Shown here: piece by piece, positions 17,337 through 25,011 of the stretch
How positions within the stretch are numbered: position 1 is the stretch's first letter
Layout: the number at the start of each line of letters is the position of its first letter
Origin: JAVBLV01 sp031553195
GTDB taxonomy: Bacteria > Bacteroidota > Bacteroidia > Bacteroidales > P3
Direction of reading: 5' to 3'
Assembly (NCBI GenBank): GCA_031553195.1
Contig: JAVBLV010000026.1
Location: 1-64,000 of the forward strand
DNA length: 64,000 bases
Notes under the pieces: generated by a model
The model's database searches: none
Seen by the model: only the letters and a program-made list of their open reading frames with translations
What the model was told of the DNA's origin: nothing
Translations under genes and position numbers: made by a program

Positions 17337-18569
17337 ATGGATAGACAAGCAATAAAACTACGTTTTGGTATTATTGGGAATAATCCCATGTTGAACAGGG
17401 CTCTTGATATTGCTACACAAGTGGCGGTTACGGATATGAGCGTGCTTATTACGGGAGAGAGCGGCGTTGGAAAAGAAGTCTTTTCCAAGATCATACATCA
17501 ATTGAGTCCGCGCAAACATGCAAAAAATATTGCCGTAAACTGTGGAGCCATTCCTGAAGGAACCATAGAATCGGAACTTTTCGGACATGTAAAAGGTTCT
17601 TTTACCAGCGCCGACAAAGACAGGAAAGGATATTTCGAAGAAGCCGACGGAGGAACTATTTTTTTAGACGAAGTAGCAGAATTGCCTTTACAAATGCAGG
17701 CCAAATTGTTGCGGGTATTGGAAACCGGAGAATTTTTAAAAGTCGGTTCTTCCAAACCTCAAAAAGCAGATGTACGTGTGGTAGCTGCTACCAATGTAGA
17801 TATTCCAACGGCCATCCAAAAAGGCAAATTCCGCGAAGATTTATATTTCCGGCTCAACCAGATCTCTATTCTTATTCCTCCTTTGCGTAAAAGAAAAGAA
17901 GACATTGAATTGTTGTTTTTGAAATTTGCTTCGGACATTGCGGAAAAATACCATATGCCGACTTTATCATTGACGGACGAAGCCAAACAGTACTTAACCA
18001 ATTATCCTTGGTACGGAAATGTAAGGGAATTGAAAAACGTAACGGAACAAATGTCTGTGATTGAACGGGAACGAATTATCACAAAAGATACTTTAGCACA
18101 ATACATTTCTGAAATTCAAACAGAAAACCTTCCGGTTATATATCAACAGAACCTTCCGCAAGAAATGCAATTTTCCGAACGGGAACTTTTATTGAAAGCG
18201 CTAAATGTAAATCAGATGTTACTCGAAATGAGGTCGGAGATTAACGATTTGAAAACCGTCATCAACACGCTTCTACGGAATTCTTCTCCTTCCATAAAAA
18301 GTGAGTTGATAACACAGCCCATCCAGGAAATCGGACATAAGGAAATAATAAATCCTTCTTCTTGTTCACATCCTATTGATGAAGATGCAGAAGAATTCCA
18401 AGATCCGGAGATATTAGAAGAAGAACCCATTTCTTTGCAGGAAAGAGAAAAAAAAGCCATAAAAAAAGCCCTCGACAAAAATCATGGCAAAAGAAAACTG
18501 GCGGCACAAGAACTGGGCATCTCGGAAAGAACATTATACAGAAAATTGAAAGAATACGACATTCTCTAA
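17337..18569 (+). CDS. Sigma-54-dependent transcriptional activator (AAA+ / Fis)
   Basis: A 410-aa regulator that begins directly with the AAA+ domain; no receiver or sensor domain precedes it. Walker A is GESGVGKE (40-47) and Walker B is GTIFLDE (106-112). The sigma-54-contacting loop reads GSFTSA (87-92) in place of the canonical GAFTGA; the essential Thr is kept. The C-terminal Fis-type helix-turn-helix (about 370-410, AAQELGISERTLYRKLKEY) is intact. It overlaps aroA by one base (TAATG), indicating coupled translation. In Bacteroidota this gene is often followed by lptE and secG instead. Input signal and targets are unknown. Confidence 0.9.
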   Translation: MDRQAIKLRFGIIGNNPMLNRALDIATQVAVTDMSVLITGESGVGKEVFSKIIHQLSPRKHAKNIAVNCGAIPEGTIESELFGHVKGSFTSADKDRKGYFEEADGGTIFLDEVAELPLQMQAKLLRVLETGEFLKVGSSKPQKADVRVVAATNVDIPTAIQKGKFREDLYFRLNQISILIPPLRKRKEDIELLFLKFASDIAEKYHMPTLSLTDEAKQYLTNYPWYGNVRELKNVTEQMSVIERERIITKDTLAQYISEIQTENLPVIYQQNLPQEMQFSERELLLKALNVNQMLLEMRSEINDLKTVINTLLRNSSPSIKSELITQPIQEIGHKEIINPSSCSHPIDEDAEEFQDPEILEEEPISLQEREKKAIKKALDKNHGKRKLAAQELGISERTLYRKLKEYDIL

Positions 18570-19786
18570 TGCAAAGCATCATTTTACATAATTTTCCTGC
18601 AAAGCTCGACAAAACCATACATTTGCCGGCTTCGAAAAGCATCAGTAACCGTTTGTTGATGCTGGAATTTTTATCCGGAATTGATTTTGAGTTGGAAAAC
18701 CTTTCCGACGCTGACGACACACGATTATTAAAATCTTTATTGTTTCAATTGAGGGAAAACAAAGAAAATACCTTTTATTGCAAAAATGCAGGAACTACTT
18801 TGCGTTTTCTTTTATCGGCGTTATCAATTACTCCGGGAAATTGGATTTTAACCGGAGATGAAAATATGCAGAAACGTCCCATAAAAGATTTGGCGGATAG
18901 CCTGAAACAATTAGGCGCAGATATTCAATATCTTTCTAATGAAGGATTTCCGCCTCTTTCCATAAATGGGAAAAAGTTGGAAGGAAAAAATATCCGCATT
19001 CATGCAAATTTAAGTAGCCAGTTTGTTTCTTCCCTTATGTTAATAGCTCCGTTTCTAAAAAATGGCTTGCAGATTACCCTCGATGGAATTATTTCTTCAA
19101 TTCCATATATCGAAATGACCAAAGCCATTCTTTCTTCCTGTTCTACAAATGTGGAATGGAAGGATAATATCATATCTATCCATCCTTCTAAAATTACAAA
19201 ACCCGATTCTCCAAAAATTGAAAACGACTGGAGTGCGGCTTCTTATTTTTATGCAGCTACGGCATTGGCAAAAGATTATTCTTTCTTTTTGGAGGGATTA
19301 AATCCGGACAGCCTGCAAGGAGACGGACAAGCTTTGCCCGGATTATTTGAAAAATTTGGCGTCTATAGTGAATTTTTTCCGGACGGAGTAAGAATTTCAA
19401 AAAAAGAAAATGTTTCTCTTAATTATTTTGAATACGACTTTTCCCATATTCCGGATTTGGCTCAAACCTTTGCTGTTTGTTGCGCCGGACTGGGAATTAA
19501 TGCAACGCTAAAGGGCTTAGCCTCTTTACGTATAAAAGAAACCGACAGGCTTAATGCATTGCATAAGGAACTTCAAAAAATGAATGTACAAACTTTTATC
19601 AATGGAGATTCGTTGGAAATTAAAGCTTCCGGATTAACCATTCATCACGCAGTAGAAACCTACGACGATCATCGCATGGCAATGGCGTTTGCGCCTTTGG
19701 CTTGTCGTTTTCCCCAAATTGAAATATTGAATCCATCTGTGGTGAATAAATCGTTTCCTCAATTTTGGGAGGAATTTTTATTTTGA
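18569..19786 (+). CDS. aroA: 3-phosphoshikimate 1-carboxyvinyltransferase (EPSP synthase)
   Basis: Shikimate-pathway enzyme joining PEP to shikimate-3-phosphate. The 405-aa protein shows LPASKSISNRLLML at the N-terminus (substrate-binding Lys/Ser), NAGTTLRFLLSAL, SSQFVSSLMLIAPF, and the C-terminal LRIKETDRLNAL and TYDDHRMAMAFAPL blocks. The sequence belongs to the divergent Bacteroidota class of AroA. The start codon overlaps the stop of the upstream regulator gene by one base. All catalytic blocks are visible, so it should be functional. Confidence 0.95.
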   Translation: MQSIILHNFPAKLDKTIHLPASKSISNRLLMLEFLSGIDFELENLSDADDTRLLKSLLFQLRENKENTFYCKNAGTTLRFLLSALSITPGNWILTGDENMQKRPIKDLADSLKQLGADIQYLSNEGFPPLSINGKKLEGKNIRIHANLSSQFVSSLMLIAPFLKNGLQITLDGIISSIPYIEMTKAILSSCSTNVEWKDNIISIHPSKITKPDSPKIENDWSAASYFYAATALAKDYSFFLEGLNPDSLQGDGQALPGLFEKFGVYSEFFPDGVRISKKENVSLNYFEYDFSHIPDLAQTFAVCCAGLGINATLKGLASLRIKETDRLNALHKELQKMNVQTFINGDSLEIKASGLTIHHAVETYDDHRMAMAFAPLACRFPQIEILNPSVVNKSFPQFWEEFLF

Positions 19787-19903
19787 TCAAGCTTGATTTC
19801 GATAAAATTTTGAACATAAGAATGTCCAATTTGTTATATTGCACAAATAAATTAAACTTACAAGAACAAATAAATCCAATTTATTAACCTAATTTTCAAT
19901 TAT

Positions 19904-20563
19904 ATGAAAAAAGCGTATTTTGCAGAAATGCTAGGAACTATGGTATTAGTGCTAATGGGGTGCGGAAGCGCCGTAATTGCCGGCGGCGAAGTAGGATTTT
20001 TAGGAATCGCCTTTGCTTTTGGTCTCTCTGTGGTAGCAATGGCTTATGCCATTGGCGGAATTTCGGGATGTCACATTAATCCGGCTATCACATTTGGTAT
20101 GTGGGTAGCGAAAAAAATAAACGGAAAAGATGCCGGTATGTACATGTTATTTCAGGTAATCGGCGCTATTATCGGATCAGCTTTGTTATGGATCATTTCA
20201 GGAAAATGTGGCGAAGGAAACACCGGGGCAAATATGGTAAACAGCAATTATAACATGGTACAAGGAATTATTGCTGAAGTGGTTTTCACTTTCATCTTTG
20301 TAATGGTTGTTTTAGGAGCGACGTCTAAAAATGCGCCTGCCGGGTTAGCCGGACTTGCTATCGGTTTGGCCTTGGTGTTAATTCATATTGTATGTATCCC
20401 TATTACAGGAACATCTGTGAATCCTGCCCGTAGTATTGGACCGGCTTTATTTGCAGGCGGACAAGCCCTTTCTGAATTATGGATATTCATTTTGGCTCCA
20501 TTAGTTGGAGGCGGGTTAGCTGCTTTGGTTTGGAAAAACGGATTTGAAGCAAAAGCTGAATAG
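19904..20563 (+). CDS. aqpZ: Aquaporin Z-type water channel
   Basis: Inner-membrane MIP-family channel of 219 aa with six TM helices. Both pore-forming NPA motifs are present (GCHINPAITFG in the first half and GTSVNPARSIGPA in the second), and the N-terminal AEMLGTMVLVLMGCGSAV is characteristic of AqpZ. The Arg after the second NPA, part of the selectivity filter, is kept, favouring a water channel over a glycerol facilitator. It is monocistronic with a strong terminator right after the stop codon. Confidence 0.95.
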   Translation: MKKAYFAEMLGTMVLVLMGCGSAVIAGGEVGFLGIAFAFGLSVVAMAYAIGGISGCHINPAITFGMWVAKKINGKDAGMYMLFQVIGAIIGSALLWIISGKCGEGNTGANMVNSNYNMVQGIIAEVVFTFIFVMVVLGATSKNAPAGLAGLAIGLALVLIHIVCIPITGTSVNPARSIGPALFAGGQALSELWIFILAPLVGGGLAALVWKNGFEAKAE

Positions 20564-20586
20564 ATAGTCATACCTCCAAAATTTTT

Positions 20587-20627
20587 ACCCGGATAACCTT
20601 TCGTTTAAGGATATCCGGGTGTTTTTT
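20587..20627 (+). terminator. Rho-independent terminator of aqpZ
   Basis: A GC-rich stem acccggata / tatccgggt with an inner cctt/aagg extension is followed by gtttttt. It lies 24 bases after the aqpZ stop codon and is one of the clearest intrinsic terminators in the window. Confidence 0.9.
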
Positions 20628-20734
20628 AATTTGTCTTCAGATTTTATTCTCAATTTAATAACAAATTCAGGCCAAAGAGCGTTTTATATTTTCCATAATT
20701 CTTTTGCAGGCGCTTTTTAAAACAACAAAATCAA

Positions 20735-20742
20735 TACCTTTG
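20735..20742 (+). promoter_or_regulatory. -7 promoter box for the nitroreductase operon
   Basis: TACCTTTG is a perfect TAnnTTTG match 24 bases before the ATG at 20766. A TTTTTA stretch about 18 bases upstream is a weak -33 candidate. Confidence 0.6.
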
Positions 20743-20765
20743 TAATTTATTTTAATCTATTTACC

Positions 20766-21356
20766 ATGACGAAAAACATTTTTTTATTAGTCTTTATATC
20801 GATTGCTTTGCTGAGCTGTAATTCGAATAAATCAGGAGAAGCCTCCGCCAAGAATGAGACCATCGAAACTATTATGAACCGCAAAAGCGTTAGGACTTAC
20901 CTGGATAAAGGCGTTGAAAAAGAAAAAATAGAAACCATTATTAAAGCGGGTATGGCAGCGCCTTCGGGAAAAGATGCGCGTCCCTGGGAATTAATTGTCC
21001 TTAACGACAAAGTATTGATTGATAAGTTAGGTGATTCCCTCCCCTACACCAAAATGTTGAAACAAGTCCGCAATGCGATTGTCGTATGTGGAGATACTGC
21101 TAAATCGCCCGACATGTGGGATCATGATTGTTCAGCCGTTTGCGAAAACATCCTCTTGGCTGCCGAAGCCCTTAAGCTTGGCGCTGTGTGGTCTGCTATG
21201 TATCCTTTTCAGGATAGAATAGATTTACTTCGCCATGAATTAAATTTGCCGGAAAATATCGTACCTTTGGCTATTATTCCAATCGGTTATCCATCAGGAA
21301 ACCAAACCATAAAAGATAAATATGATCCTTCAAAAGTTCATTGGAATAAATATTAG
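20766..21356 (+). CDS. Nitroreductase-family lipoprotein
   Basis: FMN-dependent nitroreductase-fold protein of 196 aa carrying a lipoprotein signal (LLSC, Cys18), so it is predicted to sit outside the cytoplasm, which is unusual for the family. The flavin-binding N-terminal motif NRKSVRTYLDKGVEKEKIE and AGMAAPSGKDARPWELIVL are clear, as is the AAEALKLGAVWSAMYP segment. Nitroreductases of this Bacteroidota type are poorly characterised. It leads a tight cluster with an ECF S-component gene 23 bp downstream and a phosphoribosyltransferase gene. Confidence 0.87.
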   Translation: MTKNIFLLVFISIALLSCNSNKSGEASAKNETIETIMNRKSVRTYLDKGVEKEKIETIIKAGMAAPSGKDARPWELIVLNDKVLIDKLGDSLPYTKMLKQVRNAIVVCGDTAKSPDMWDHDCSAVCENILLAAEALKLGAVWSAMYPFQDRIDLLRHELNLPENIVPLAIIPIGYPSGNQTIKDKYDPSKVHWNKY

Positions 21357-21379
21357 AAACACCTAAAATCAAAATTTAT

Positions 21380-21889
21380 ATGGAAGCTACAACTAAACTT
21401 TATTCGTTGAATTATGCTAACGTAAGAACTTATTTATTTGCAGTTCTCTTTATTGCAGGAAACATTATTCTGCCGCAATTGTGCCATCTGTTACCTAACG
21501 GAGGCCTGATGTTATTGCCTATTTACTTTTTTACGCTTATTGCCGCTTACAAATACGGTATTTGGGTAGGCCTCCTGACAGCCATCCTCTCTCCTTTGAT
21601 GAATAACCTTCTTTTTGGAATGCCGCCTATGGGCTCATTGCCTGTTATCCTCATCAAATCTACTTTATTGGCAATAGCTGCCGCTTATGCCGCCCATCGT
21701 TCCGGGAAAATAACCATCTGGGCTTTATTAGCAGCGGTACTGGCTTATCAGATTGTAGGAACCGCCATAGAATGGGCAATTGTAAAAGATTTCTTTAAAG
21801 CAGTGAAAGATTTCCGTTTAGGAATCTTAGGTATTTTGTTCCAAGTTGTGGGAGGATTTGCTTTGTTGAAAGCCATCGCTAAATTATAG
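21380..21889 (+). CDS. ECF transporter substrate-binding (S) component
   Basis: A 169-aa membrane protein with about five or six TM helices. The pattern of short helices, a GLLTAILSPLMNNLLFGMPPMG loop and the family-wide topology fit the S component of energy-coupling factor vitamin/metal importers. The ATPase and T components are not in this window, so it likely shares a common EcfAAT module. The substrate cannot be told from sequence; the neighbouring nitroreductase and phosphoribosyltransferase hint at a flavin, pyridine or nucleobase-type ligand, an inference only. Confidence 0.75.
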   Translation: MEATTKLYSLNYANVRTYLFAVLFIAGNIILPQLCHLLPNGGLMLLPIYFFTLIAAYKYGIWVGLLTAILSPLMNNLLFGMPPMGSLPVILIKSTLLAIAAAYAAHRSGKITIWALLAAVLAYQIVGTAIEWAIVKDFFKAVKDFRLGILGILFQVVGGFALLKAIAKL

Positions 21890-21942
21890 GTTTAAGTGAG
21901 AAGTGAAACGCAGAAACTTTATAAACCGTTTAACCTAGAATC

Positions 21943-22341
21943 ATGCGAACCAAGTCTTGTGAAGAAGTAATGGAACGTTTCCGCAGTCTGTCGTTCAATG
22001 AAGAATTCGATATGATTGTGGCTATTGCCAACGGGGGAATTATTCCGGCCGCTATTCTTAACCAGCAATTGAACATTGAAATCCAATTATTGAAAATTAA
22101 TTTACGGGATAATAACCAAAAACCTAAATACGACAAGCCTCAATTAATTTCACCTATTAATTTTGAATTTAAAGATAAAGCTATTTTGTTGGTAGAAGAC
22201 CGTGTAAAAACCGGCGCTTCTGTTAATTATGCCATTGGTTTGCTACAAGGAGCCAAATTGATAAAAACTTTTGCTGTAAACGGTAAGGCCGATTATGCTT
22301 TGTATAACGAAGATTGTTTTAAGTTTTCGTGGATAATATAA
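21943..22341 (+). CDS. Phosphoribosyltransferase-fold protein
   Basis: A 132-aa type I PRTase-like cytoplasmic protein. The PRPP loop motif is recognisable as AILLVEDRVKTGASVNYA, with two acidic residues followed by TGAS, and an early IVAIANGGIIPAAIL strand-loop is typical. It is short compared with Hpt or Apt (about 175-180 aa) and lacks a clear hood domain, so the base specificity is unknown. It follows the ECF S-component gene after 53 bp. Confidence 0.8.
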   Translation: MRTKSCEEVMERFRSLSFNEEFDMIVAIANGGIIPAAILNQQLNIEIQLLKINLRDNNQKPKYDKPQLISPINFEFKDKAILLVEDRVKTGASVNYAIGLLQGAKLIKTFAVNGKADYALYNEDCFKFSWII

Positions 22342-22428
22342 ATGAGTTACGTTGAAATAGTAATTTAATCTTTTGCATTATGAAATCTTCATTAATTGGT
22401 ACAATAACTAGATTGGGTGGCGTAAATC

Positions 22429-22461
22429 AAGTCTCCCCTTTGGGGAGATTTAGAGGGGCTG
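22429..22461. repeat. CTCCCC/GGGGAG hairpin repeat
   Basis: Contains ctcccctttggggag (22433-22447) followed by atttagagggg. I recall this palindromic motif, with the same flanking bases, as a common intergenic repeat of Bacteroidota genomes. It lies inside an apparent N-terminal extension of the following hydrolase frame and is a reason to place the true start downstream. Confidence 0.55.
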
Positions 22462-22469
22462 TTATAATT

Positions 22470-23276
22470 ATGAATAAGAATTTTCTTGCTTTGTGTTGTT
22501 GTTTTCTGATAATCAATATTACTTTCGGTCTTAAGCCTGAAAAAAAGTATGCATACCATCCTAAAGATTTTGAATTGGTTTCGGAAACCAAATATTTGAC
22601 TACAAGCGATTCTTTGCAAATTATTGCATGGCATATTCCTGCTATAGCGGAACAAAAGAAAAATATTTCCATTATTATTTCCAACAGCGATGCCGGCAAC
22701 ATGAGTAGTTGGCTTGCTGTTGTACCCGGTTTTGTTCATGCCGGTTTCGATGTCTGGCTTTACGACTATCGAGGGTTTGGAGAGAGTTCGGACTTTTCGA
22801 TAAATTCAAATATGCTATATTACAATGAGTTTATAACTGATTTATCTGCTGTTGTCAATGCTGTAAAATCTTCAGAACCTAAAAACAAGATCTGTCTTTT
22901 TGGCTTTTCTATGGGAACCATTGTTAATACACTTTATCTTTTTCAAAATAAAAATGATATTGATTTTTATATTGGCGACGGGCAAGTGTATTCCCCAAGT
23001 TTAGTTACCGACCGATTAAATAAAACAGGCAAAACAGTATTGATTCCTGATTCTCTAATCCAGGATTGGGATAAATTCTATAAGGGAATAAAAATACCTG
23101 TTTTGTTATTCTGTGCTTCGAATGATATTGTTTGCACCAAGGATGATGTAGCAAAACTACAGGAAGAAGTAAAAAACATAAAAATAGTTCCTTTTGAAGG
23201 AGGGCACCTTCAAGGAATGTATATCTTGCAAGAATCTTATTTTCAAAATATCGAATATTTTTTAGCTAAAAAATAA
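22470..23276 (+). CDS. Secreted alpha/beta hydrolase
   Basis: A 268-aa alpha/beta hydrolase-fold protein with an N-terminal signal peptide (MNKNFLALCCCFLIINITFG). The nucleophile elbow is GFSMGT, an oxyanion-side WLYDYRGFGESSDF motif precedes it, and a late GGHLQGMY supplies the catalytic His; an Asp lies in CASNDIVCTKDD. It resembles BEM46/FrsA-like hydrolases; the substrate is unknown. Start 22470 is chosen because an earlier ATG would translate through an intergenic repeat, whereas this one gives a proper signal peptide. Confidence 0.8.
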   Translation: MNKNFLALCCCFLIINITFGLKPEKKYAYHPKDFELVSETKYLTTSDSLQIIAWHIPAIAEQKKNISIIISNSDAGNMSSWLAVVPGFVHAGFDVWLYDYRGFGESSDFSINSNMLYYNEFITDLSAVVNAVKSSEPKNKICLFGFSMGTIVNTLYLFQNKNDIDFYIGDGQVYSPSLVTDRLNKTGKTVLIPDSLIQDWDKFYKGIKIPVLLFCASNDIVCTKDDVAKLQEEVKNIKIVPFEGGHLQGMYILQESYFQNIEYFLAKK

Positions 23277-23350
23277 TGTTGATAACAAAGAAATGAGAAA
23301 AGGTTGGATCGTAACATTCTAAACTTTACAAACTCTAAACCCAATACATT

Positions 23351-24289
23351 ATGAACCGTAGAGATTTTTTAAGAACCTTAGCCATTACCGGCGCGGCGTT
23401 GACATTGAAAACAAAAGGCGGCATGGACATATTAGCGCAAACCGTAAAAAGCAGCCAAACAGGAAATGCTGTGGATTTGGTAGCGGTAATGGGAGGAGAA
23501 CCCGATGCCATGTTTAAACGCGCCATTATCGAAATGGGCGGAATGGGAAAGTTTGTCAAAAAAGGCTACAAAGTGGTTGTTAAACCCAACATTGGGTGGG
23601 ATAAAACACCCGAACTGGCTGGAAATACAAATCCCAAACTGGTAAGCGAAATTATCAAACAATGTTTGGCTTCCGGAGCCAGCGAAGTTATTGTCTTCGA
23701 CCATACTTGCGACGACTGGGTAAAATGTTACAAAAACAGCGGTATCGAAGCCGCAGCCAAAGCAGCCGGAGCCAAGGTAGCGCCTGCACACGAAGAATCG
23801 TATTACAAAACGGTTTCTCTTCCCAATGGGAAAAAGCTAAAAGAAACCAAAGTCCATGAAGCCATTCTGAACAGCGATGTATGGATTAATGTCCCCATTC
23901 TGAAACACCATGGCGGAGCCAATCTTTCCATTTCCATGAAAAACCATATGGGTATTGTATGGGACAGACGGATTTTCCATAGCACCGATTTACAACAATG
24001 TATCGCCGATGCATGTACTTTGCAGAAAAAGCCTGTATTGAATGTAGTAGATGCCTACCGCACTATGAAAACAAATGGGCCCCGTGGAAAATCGTCGGAA
24101 GATGTAATGCTGACCAAAAGCCTTTTTATATCCCAAGATATTGTTGCCGTGGATACGGCTGCCGCTAAATTTTTCAATCAAATCCGCGAAATGCCGTTGG
24201 ATCATGTAGGGCACTTGGCCGACGGACAAACGCTCAAACTAGGCACCATGGATATCGATAAATTGAATGTTAAAAGGATAAAGATGTAA
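23351..24289 (+). CDS. DUF362 protein with twin-arginine-like signal
   Basis: A 312-aa protein whose N-terminus (MNRRDFLRTLAITGAALTL) is a Tat-type signal. The body matches DUF362: VVVKPNIGWDKTPELAGNTNP, GASEVIVFDHTCDD, and PILKHHGGANLSISMKNHMG. The family is linked to iron-sulfur/anaerobic metabolism and is often fused to or paired with a ferredoxin; no 4Fe-4S motif or ferredoxin gene is visible here. The stand-alone gene is separated by non-coding, repeat-containing DNA from the next gene. Confidence 0.87.
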   Translation: MNRRDFLRTLAITGAALTLKTKGGMDILAQTVKSSQTGNAVDLVAVMGGEPDAMFKRAIIEMGGMGKFVKKGYKVVVKPNIGWDKTPELAGNTNPKLVSEIIKQCLASGASEVIVFDHTCDDWVKCYKNSGIEAAAKAAGAKVAPAHEESYYKTVSLPNGKKLKETKVHEAILNSDVWINVPILKHHGGANLSISMKNHMGIVWDRRIFHSTDLQQCIADACTLQKKPVLNVVDAYRTMKTNGPRGKSSEDVMLTKSLFISQDIVAVDTAAAKFFNQIREMPLDHVGHLADGQTLKLGTMDIDKLNVKRIKM

Positions 24290-24435
24290 TATTGGTCGAT
24301 AGCCCAAAACAAAATAATAACGACACTGTCCAGAATTTTGTATAAATGAAAACCATGGGATCCGGGTTTATTACCTGGATTCTGTTTTCAAATTCATAAC
24401 TATTTCTAAAGCCTGCAAGCCACTTTTCCCAAAAT
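24290..24435. other. Non-coding spacer
   Basis: No gene or recognisable structure between the DUF362 stop codon and the start of repeat element copy B. The sequence is not obviously a remnant of a known transposase. Confidence 0.5.
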
Positions 24436-24890
24436 GGATCACCAGAGAATTCCGGTGGAGAACCAAAATAATGGATCAGTGTAAAAATAGGCGCTGATAT
24501 TTTCTTTCTATTCTTTTTGGAGCCTCAAAAAGAATCAAAAACGGCTTGAGGATTTAAACGCGCTCCGCCTATCGGCTACGCTTGAACGGAAAATCCTCGC
24601 AAAGGTATGCTACGCATAGCGTTTGACGCGCTAACGCAGTCTGAATAAAGCAAAGCCAATAATGCCCTACGACAGATAGCGTTAAGAAAATCATTAGTGG
24701 AGGCGTTAAAACAAAATTCTGTTCGAAGTCCTCTATTGAAAATAGGCTGATAATGAAATCAAATCATTTATGGATTATCATTATAAATTCAACAGGAAAG
24801 TTATTTTGTTCAGCCGGAATGAAAATTTTTCATTTGGGATATATATGTTTATACTGATACTTTTTCTCCACTGGAATTTTGCATTGATTC
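24436..24890. mobile_element. TIR-bounded repeat element, copy B (455 bp)
   Basis: Left end ggatcaccagagaattccgg and right end ggaattttgcattgattc correspond to the ends of copy A. The right 230 bp are nearly identical to copy A (acgacagatagcgttaag through tttatactgata), while the left part holds a copy-specific segment including a GC-rich ctccgcctatcggctacgc block. No intact gene. It lies between two unrelated genes, suggesting insertion and decay. Confidence 0.65.
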
Positions 24891-24929
24891 CCAAAAAAAC
24901 CAGGAAATGGATTAGAATTAATTTAAACA

Positions 24930-24966
24930 AAATGAGCCCGGTGCAATACCGAGCTCAAATTTTTAA
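24930..24966. terminator. Terminator of the S8 protease gene
   Basis: The imperfect stem gagcccggt / accgagctc (24934-24956) is followed by T-rich sequence on both strands. It lies 56 bases downstream of the minus-strand stop codon at 25012. Confidence 0.65.
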
Positions 24967-25011
24967 ACTTTTCTAGCTTTCGAAATTCCGTTCAAAGAAA
25001 CGGGGTTTCCT

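Noticed and set aside
24770..24976. Open frame starting MDYHYKFNRKVILFS
   Set aside because: It lies inside the decayed repeat element copy B; the matching part of copy A has different stops, so it is not a conserved gene.
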